From NCBI GenBank assembly GCA_005787665.1, contig SYAB01000117.1, positions 1 to 10,998 on the forward strand: a stretch of 10,998 nucleotides of DNA, read 5' to 3'. The position numbers were made by a program, and so were the translations under genes. Every line of letters starts with the position of its first letter. The stretch's first letter is position 1. The stretch comes from Actinomycetota bacterium. Lineage in GTDB: Bacteria; Actinomycetota; Actinomycetes; Mycobacteriales; Mycobacteriaceae. Below are positions 6,139 to 10,998 of the stretch, one piece after another. The notes under the pieces are model-generated. The model worked only from the letters and a program-made list of their open reading frames with translations. It was not told the origin of the DNA and made no database searches.

Positions 6139-6858
6139 ATGTCCGCCGTCCAGCACACCATTGCCGGCACCGTCCTGACCATGCCGGTACGGGTCCGCAA
6201 GGCCGACGTGCACACGGCGATGTTTTCGGTCGACGCCGGCGCGGCCCAGCGGCTCATCGACCACAGCGGCCTGCAGATCTGCCAGTTCCGGCCGGGCCGG
6301 GCGGTGGTCACCTTGATGCTGGCCCGCTATATCGACGGCGATCTCGGGCGGTATCACGAATTCGGCACCTGCGTGATGGTCAACCCGGCGGGGACGGAAG
6401 CCCACGGACTGCGCGCGCTGGGTCAGGCGGCGGCCTTCATCCATCATCTTCCGGTGGACCAGTCGTTCACCCTGGAGGCCGGGCGCACCATCTGGGGTTT
6501 CCCGAAGATCATGGCAGACTTCACCATTCGCGAGACGAATCCCTTCAGCTTCGAGGTATCCGAGGGCGGCTCGATGATCGCGAGCATGGAGTTTCGCCGC
6601 GGGCTGCCGATCCCGACCCTGCGGTCGCACCCGCAGGTCCTGACGACCTACACCTACGCCGACGGCACCACCCGCGAGGTGCCGTGGGAGATGACGAACT
6701 CCGGGGTCCGGTTCCGGCCGGCAGGCGCACGGCTTCGCCTGGGTGACCATCCCTACGCCGAGGAACTTGCCGCGCTGGGACTGCCCCGCCGCCCGATGTT
6801 CTCGGGGTCGGTCGGAAATGTGGAGATGACGTTCGGCGACGCCCACGTGCTGCGCTGA
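6139..6858 (+). CDS. Acetoacetate-decarboxylase-family protein (Rv3519-like)
   Basis: A 239-residue protein similar to M. tuberculosis Rv3519, in the acetoacetate decarboxylase (ADC) superfamily. The signature is TIWGFPKIMADF (117-128): Lys123 is where ADC has its Schiff-base lysine in the PKK motif. RYHEFGTCVMV (71-81) matches the conserved acidic segment near the ADC active site, with Glu74. ADC-like proteins include decarboxylases, aldolase-dehydratases and cyclases that use a lysine imine, so an imine-based step on a sterol-derived keto compound is possible, but no reaction is established. The ATG at 6139 was chosen because it follows a -10 box at leaderless spacing; an in-frame reading from 6097 would overlap the cyp142 promoter region. 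It lies divergent from cyp142 and convergent with the LLM gene, with a KstR palindrome after its stop. Confidence 0.82.
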   Translation: MSAVQHTIAGTVLTMPVRVRKADVHTAMFSVDAGAAQRLIDHSGLQICQFRPGRAVVTLMLARYIDGDLGRYHEFGTCVMVNPAGTEAHGLRALGQAAAFIHHLPVDQSFTLEAGRTIWGFPKIMADFTIRETNPFSFEVSEGGSMIASMEFRRGLPIPTLRSHPQVLTTYTYADGTTREVPWEMTNSGVRFRPAGARLRLGDHPYAEELAALGLPRRPMFSGSVGNVEMTFGDAHVLR

Positions 6859-6883
6859 ACACCCGGTCGTCACCCGGCCAATC

Positions 6884-6897
6884 TAGAACGTGTTCTA
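6884..6897. promoter_or_regulatory. Perfect KstR palindrome between convergent genes
   Basis: TAGAACGTGTTCTA is the ideal KstR operator: two perfect 6-bp half-sites around a 2-bp spacer. It lies 25 bp after the stop of the Rv3519-like gene and 19 bp before the stop of the LLM gene on the other strand, so neither gene starts here. TAnnnT matches overlap it on both strands (TAACGT at 6896-6901 plus; TAGATT at 6885-6880 minus), so it could control antisense transcripts, or act as a roadblock or binding reservoir. The match is strong; the role is unknown. Confidence 0.85.
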
Positions 6898-6916
6898 ACG
6901 TGCCCGCAAGGCAGCG

Positions 6917-7948
6917 TCAGAGCAGCGCGGCCACGTCGCGAATCTGCTCGGGACTCCGGGCCCCGATCACCATCATCGTCACACCGGCCGCCTCCCAGAC
7001 CTCGATCTGCTTCCGCACGTGCGCGATATCCCCGACGATCGCGGCGTCGTCGACCAGTTCGTCGGGAATGACCTTGGCGGCTTCGTCCTTGCGCCCGGAA
7101 CGGAACAGCCTGGTGACGTCCTCGACGACATCGGCGTACCCCATCCGCCGGTAGACGTCGGCGTGGAAGTTGGTGTCCTCCGAGCCCATCCCGCCCATGT
7201 AGAGCGCGACGAACGGCTTCATCACCTCCATGGTGGCGGCCCGGTCGTCGGTCACCACGACCTGGGCGGTGGCGCAGATCTCGAAGTCCTCGCGGGTGCG
7301 CCGGGCGCCGGGGCGAGCGAAACCCTCATCCAGCCATTCGTTGTACATCCCGGCCAGTCGCGGCGAGTAGAAGATGGGTAGCCAGCCGTCGCAGATCTCG
7401 GCGGACAGTGCGATGTTCTTGGGGCCCTCGGCGCCCAGCATGATGGGGATGTCGGCGCGCAGCGGATGCACGATCGGCTTGAGGGCCTTGCCCAGTCCGG
7501 TGGTGCCCTCCCCGCTCAGCGGCAGCGGGTAGTGCGGTCCGGCACTGGTCACCGGAGCCTCGCGCGCCCACACCTGCCGCACGATGTCGATGTACTCGCG
7601 GGTACGGGCCAGCGGTTTGCCGAAGCGCTGGCCGTACCAGCCCTCCACCACCTGAGGGCCCGACACCCCAAGACCCAGCAGGTGCCGCCCGCCGGAGAGG
7701 TGATCGAGAGTGAGGGATGCCATCGCGCACGCGGTCGGGGTGCGGGCCGAGAGTTGCACCACCGAGGTGCCCAGCCGCATCCGGGTAGTCTGACGGCCCC
7801 ACCACGCCAGCGGGGTGAATGCGTCCGAACCCCAGGCTTCGGCGGTGAAGACGGTGTCGAACCCCGCCTCCTCGGCGGCCGCGACCAGCTCAGCGTGATT
7901 GGTGGGCGGCTGCGCGCTCCAGTATCCGAGTTGCAGTCCCAGCTTCAT
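6917..7948 (-). CDS. F420-dependent LLM-class oxidoreductase (Rv3520c-like)
   Basis: A 343-residue luciferase-like (LLM) TIM-barrel protein. Family marks are MKLGLQLGYWS (1-11), TVFTAEAWGSDAFTPLAW (32-49), RLGTSVVQLSARTPTACAM (58-76), HLLGLGVSGPQVVEGWYG (89-106) and KNIALSAEICDGWLP (181-195). In mycobacteria such proteins mostly use deazaflavin F420, so hydride transfer between F420 and a sterol intermediate is the likely chemistry; the substrate is not known. M. tuberculosis Rv3520c occupies the same place. The ATG at 7948-7946 is preceded by GGAAGG about 10 nt upstream. A KstR operator lies 34 bp upstream in the divergent gap shared with the DUF35 gene, so the gene should be sterol-induced. 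The 3' end faces the Rv3519-like gene with an extra KstR palindrome between. Confidence 0.9.
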   Translation of the reverse strand: MKLGLQLGYWSAQPPTNHAELVAAAEEAGFDTVFTAEAWGSDAFTPLAWWGRQTTRMRLGTSVVQLSARTPTACAMASLTLDHLSGGRHLLGLGVSGPQVVEGWYGQRFGKPLARTREYIDIVRQVWAREAPVTSAGPHYPLPLSGEGTTGLGKALKPIVHPLRADIPIMLGAEGPKNIALSAEICDGWLPIFYSPRLAGMYNEWLDEGFARPGARRTREDFEICATAQVVVTDDRAATMEVMKPFVALYMGGMGSEDTNFHADVYRRMGYADVVEDVTRLFRSGRKDEAAKVIPDELVDDAAIVGDIAHVRKQIEVWEAAGVTMMVIGARSPEQIRDVAALL

Positions 7949-7982
7949 CCGCCGCCACCTTCCAGTCGCTTGCCACGATTCT

Positions 7983-7996
7983 TAGAACCTGTTCTA
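7983..7996. promoter_or_regulatory. KstR operator between the LLM gene and the DUF35-ltp4-ltp3 operon
   Basis: TAGAACCTGTTCTA has two perfect KstR half-sites around a CT spacer. It sits in the 57-bp divergent gap, 34 bp from the LLM start codon and 9 bp from the GTG of the DUF35 gene, so one site should repress both units. For the DUF35 gene the -10 region (TACTCG, 7995-8000, a weak match) would overlap the operator, and the mRNA would be leaderless or nearly so. Confidence 0.9.
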
Positions 7997-8005
7997 CTCG
8001 ATGCT

Positions 8006-8989
8006 GTGAGCGTCAGCCAAACCATCACGGCCCTGATAGATTCCCACGATCCCCCGCTCTCCGCGCCGCTGACACTGTCATTCGACTACACCCGTTCGGT
8101 CGGGCCGACGCTGGGCGCCTTCTTCACCGCACTGCGTGAGCGACGCATCGTCGGCATCCGCGGCTCCGACGGCCGGGTACACGTGCCGGTCGTCGAATAC
8201 GACCCCGTCACCTACGAACCGCTGAGCGAGATCGTGCCGGTCTCCAGCACCGGAACGGTGCTGTCGTGGACCTGGCAGGCTCAGCCCCTGGAGGGACAGC
8301 CGCTGGATCGACCGTTCGCCTGGGCATTGATCGCGCTCGACGGCGCCGACACCGCACTGCTGCACGCCGTCGACGGCGCGGTGCAAACGGGTGACCGGGT
8401 GCACGCGCACTGGGTCGACGAGCCGGTCGGGGCGATCACCGATATCGCCCACTTCGTGCCGGGCGAGGATCCGGAACCCATCCCGGAATCCGGGGCCGAC
8501 GAGCGCGACCCGGTCACCATGCTGGTATCGCCTTGCAGTCTGGCCGTGCAGCACACCGCCTCCCGCCCGGAGAGCATCTTCCTGCGGGCCCTGCAGAACG
8601 GAACCATCCTGGGCGCCCGCTCCGGCGAGGACGGCAAGGTGTACTTCCCGCCGCGCGAGGCCGACCCGGGTACCGGGAAGGAACTCGACCACTTCGTGCA
8701 GCTTTCCGACAAAGGCACGGTCACGACGTTCGCGGTGATCAACATTCCGTTCGCGGGCCAGAAGATCAAGCCGCCCTACGTCGCGGCCTACATCCTGCTC
8801 GACGGCGCGGACATCCCGTTCCTGCATCTGGTCACCGAGGCCGACGCCGCAGACGTCCGGATGGGCATGCGGGTGGAGGCGGTCTGGAAGCCCCGCGAGG
8901 AGCGGGACTTCGGTATCGACAACATCGACCACTTCCGTCCCTCCGGTGAACCCGACGCCGACTACGACACCTACAAACATCACCTTTAA
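8006..8989 (+). CDS. Tandem DUF35 / OB-fold protein without zinc ligands (Rv3521-like)
   Basis: A 327-residue protein similar to Rv3521, built from two copies of the DUF35 arrangement (N-terminal helix and ribbon, then OB-fold). Copy 1: TLGAFFTALRERRIVGIRG (35-53), ribbon to about 67, OB-fold about 80-150 with FAWALIALDGADTALLHAV. Copy 2: ESIFLRALQNGTILGARSG (189-207), ribbon to about 224, OB-fold about 236-310 with YVAAYILLDGADIPFLHLV. DUF35 proteins such as ChsH2 bind thiolase-like aldolases (Ltp2) and are needed for activity. The ribbon normally holds zinc through four Cys; here the whole protein has one Cys (177), outside both ribbons, so zinc is not expected. The GTG at 8006 is the only sensible start beside the KstR operator. 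The 12-bp gap to ltp4 suggests a complex with Ltp4 and Ltp3; this partnership is inferred. Confidence 0.85.
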   Translation: MSVSQTITALIDSHDPPLSAPLTLSFDYTRSVGPTLGAFFTALRERRIVGIRGSDGRVHVPVVEYDPVTYEPLSEIVPVSSTGTVLSWTWQAQPLEGQPLDRPFAWALIALDGADTALLHAVDGAVQTGDRVHAHWVDEPVGAITDIAHFVPGEDPEPIPESGADERDPVTMLVSPCSLAVQHTASRPESIFLRALQNGTILGARSGEDGKVYFPPREADPGTGKELDHFVQLSDKGTVTTFAVINIPFAGQKIKPPYVAAYILLDGADIPFLHLVTEADAADVRMGMRVEAVWKPREERDFGIDNIDHFRPSGEPDADYDTYKHHL

Positions 8990-9001
8990 GGGCGAACATC
9001 G

Positions 9002-10062
9002 ATGAGTAGAGAAGTTGCCGTAGTCGGCTTTGCGCATTCCCCCCACGTCCGACGGACCGCTGGGACCACCAACGGCGTTGAGATGCTGATGCCATGTTTC
9101 GCGCAGGTGTACGCCGAGCTCGGCATCAGCCAGCGTGACATCGGGTTCTGGTGCTCGGGTTCTTCGGATTACCTTGCCGGCCGAGCGTTTTCGTTCCTCA
9201 ATGCGATCGACTCCATCGGGGCGGTGCCTCCGATCAACGAGTCCCACGTGGAGATGGACGCGGCCTGGGCGTTGTACGAGGCGTACATCAAGGTCCTCAC
9301 CGGGGAAGTGGAGACGGCCCTGGTCTACGGGTTCGGCAAGTCCAGTGCCGGGACGCTGCGCCGAGTCCTGGCACTGCAGACCGACCCCTACACGGTGGCT
9401 CCGCTGATGCCGGATGCGGTGTCGATGGCCGGCCTGCAGGCCCGCCTGGGACTGGACTCCGGGAAGTGGACGCAGGCCCAGATGGCACAGGTGGCTTTGG
9501 ACTCCTTTGCCGCCGCCGGACGCACCGACTCGGAGAAGCCAGCCTCGAGTATCGACGCCCTTCTCAGCCGGCCGTTCTTCGCCGACCCACTGCGTCGGCA
9601 CGACATCGCCCCCATCACCGACGGGGCCTCCGTGGTCGTGATCGCCGCCGATGACCGGGCGCGCGAGCTTCGCGAAAGACCAGCCTGGATAACCGGTTTC
9701 GAGCATCGGGTCGAGACGCCGGCGATCGGTGCGCGGGATCTCACGTCCTCGCCGTCAACCGCGGCCTCGGCCCGCGTCGCAACCGGCGACGATCCGGCCT
9801 CCATCGAAGTCGCCGAGATTTACGCCCCGTTCACCCACCAGCAGTTGATCCTCACCGAGGCGATCGGGTTGGGCCCGTCGACGACGGTCAACCCCTCCGG
9901 CGGCGCACTGGCCGCCAACCCGATGTTCTCGACCGGACTCGAACGCGTCGGCTTCGCAGCGCGACACATTTTCGACGGTTCGGCGCAGCGTGTGCTGGCC
10001 CACGCAACGCAAGGTCCTGTGCTGCAACAGAATCTGGTCGCCGTCTTGGAAGGAAAGGCCTA

Positions 10063-10063
<1 letters not shown>
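9002..10063 (+). CDS. ltp4: Thiolase-fold sterol side-chain aldolase Ltp4
   Basis: A 353-residue thiolase-superfamily protein of the SCP-x type without a sterol-carrier domain. In Rhodococcus, Ltp3 and Ltp4 are needed to cleave the C-24-branched side chain of phytosterols, by retro-aldol chemistry. The sequence agrees with an aldolase rather than a thiolase: where thiolases have the nucleophilic Cys, this protein has Asp86 (HVEMDAAWAL, 82-91); the C-terminal segment reads VNPSGGALAANPMFSTG (296-312), without the GHP histidine; and the last motif is TQGPVLQQN (336-344), with no Cys. Tyr274 in VAEIYAPFTHQQ lies where Ltp2-type aldolases have a catalytic tyrosine, judged by motif context. The ATG at 9002 follows AAGG, 12 bp after the DUF35 stop. 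The TAG stop overlaps the GTG of ltp3 by one base, so the two are translationally coupled. Confidence 0.88.

Positions 10064-10998
<935 letters not shown>

Noticed and set aside
6900..7154. Small plus-strand open frame starting GTG three bases after the convergent KstR palindrome
   Set aside because: The position is tempting, but the product is a Ser/Ala/Thr-rich antisense reading of the LLM gene with no Shine-Dalgarno sequence. An antisense RNA is more plausible than a protein.
8078..9706. Long minus-strand open frame (542 codons) opposite the DUF35 gene and ltp4
   Set aside because: Both plus-strand proteins are clear family members with motifs; the antisense product has no recognisable domain and no promoter or ribosome site.

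Overview
The window looks like chromosomal DNA of a Mycobacterium or Mycolicibacterium species, or a close relative. It is GC-rich, uses GTG and TTG starts beside ATG, and carries the sterol side-chain catabolism block that in M. tuberculosis runs from fadD19 (Rv3515c) to ltp3 (Rv3523). The gene order fadD19 - echA19 - [variable gene] - cyp142 - Rv3519-like - Rv3520c-like - Rv3521-like - ltp4 - ltp3 is the same. Three sites match the KstR operator consensus TnnAACnnGTTnnA, so most of the block is probably repressed by the TetR-family cholesterol regulator KstR.

Left part (1-2955): three genes on the minus strand. fadD19 is followed, with a one-base stop/start overlap, by a nitronate-monooxygenase-like flavoprotein resembling IpdC. 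After 71 bp comes the 5' end of an ilvX-like ThDP enzyme that leaves the window at base 1. fadD19 and the plus-strand echA19 diverge from a 60-bp gap with a KstR operator that overlaps candidate -10 boxes for both genes.

Middle (3739-4882): a break in the catabolic theme. After echA19 there is a C-rich, G-quadruplex-prone minisatellite. Then comes a 66-bp imperfect palindrome, a gene for an AbiEi-type/DUF559 (Vsr-like nuclease fold) protein, and a second copy of the same palindrome in the same orientation, which overlaps that gene's stop codon. The two palindromes share a 2x2 internal mismatch and show one compensatory base-pair swap. The gene seems to have lost its ancestral start codon. This gene-plus-palindrome cassette is the least explained and most interesting part of the window.

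Right part (4883-10998): cyp142 (minus) and the acetoacetate-decarboxylase-family Rv3519-like gene (plus) diverge from a 56-bp gap without a KstR site. The Rv3519-like gene converges on an F420-dependent (LLM) oxidoreductase gene, and a perfect KstR palindrome lies between their stop codons, an odd place for an operator. A third KstR operator lies between the LLM gene and a tight plus-strand operon: a tandem DUF35 protein without zinc-ribbon cysteines, then ltp4, then ltp3 (cut by the window end). Both Ltp proteins lack the thiolase nucleophilic cysteine, as expected for aldolases rather than thiolases.

Together, CYP142 oxidises the terminal side-chain carbon, FadD19 activates the C26 acid as a CoA thioester, EchA19 hydrates an enoyl-CoA intermediate, and Ltp3/Ltp4 with the DUF35 partner probably cleave the C-24-branched side chain by a retro-aldol step. 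The roles of the IpdC-like, Rv3519-like and LLM proteins are open. Gene names and family assignments come from recognising protein sequences; no database search was run.
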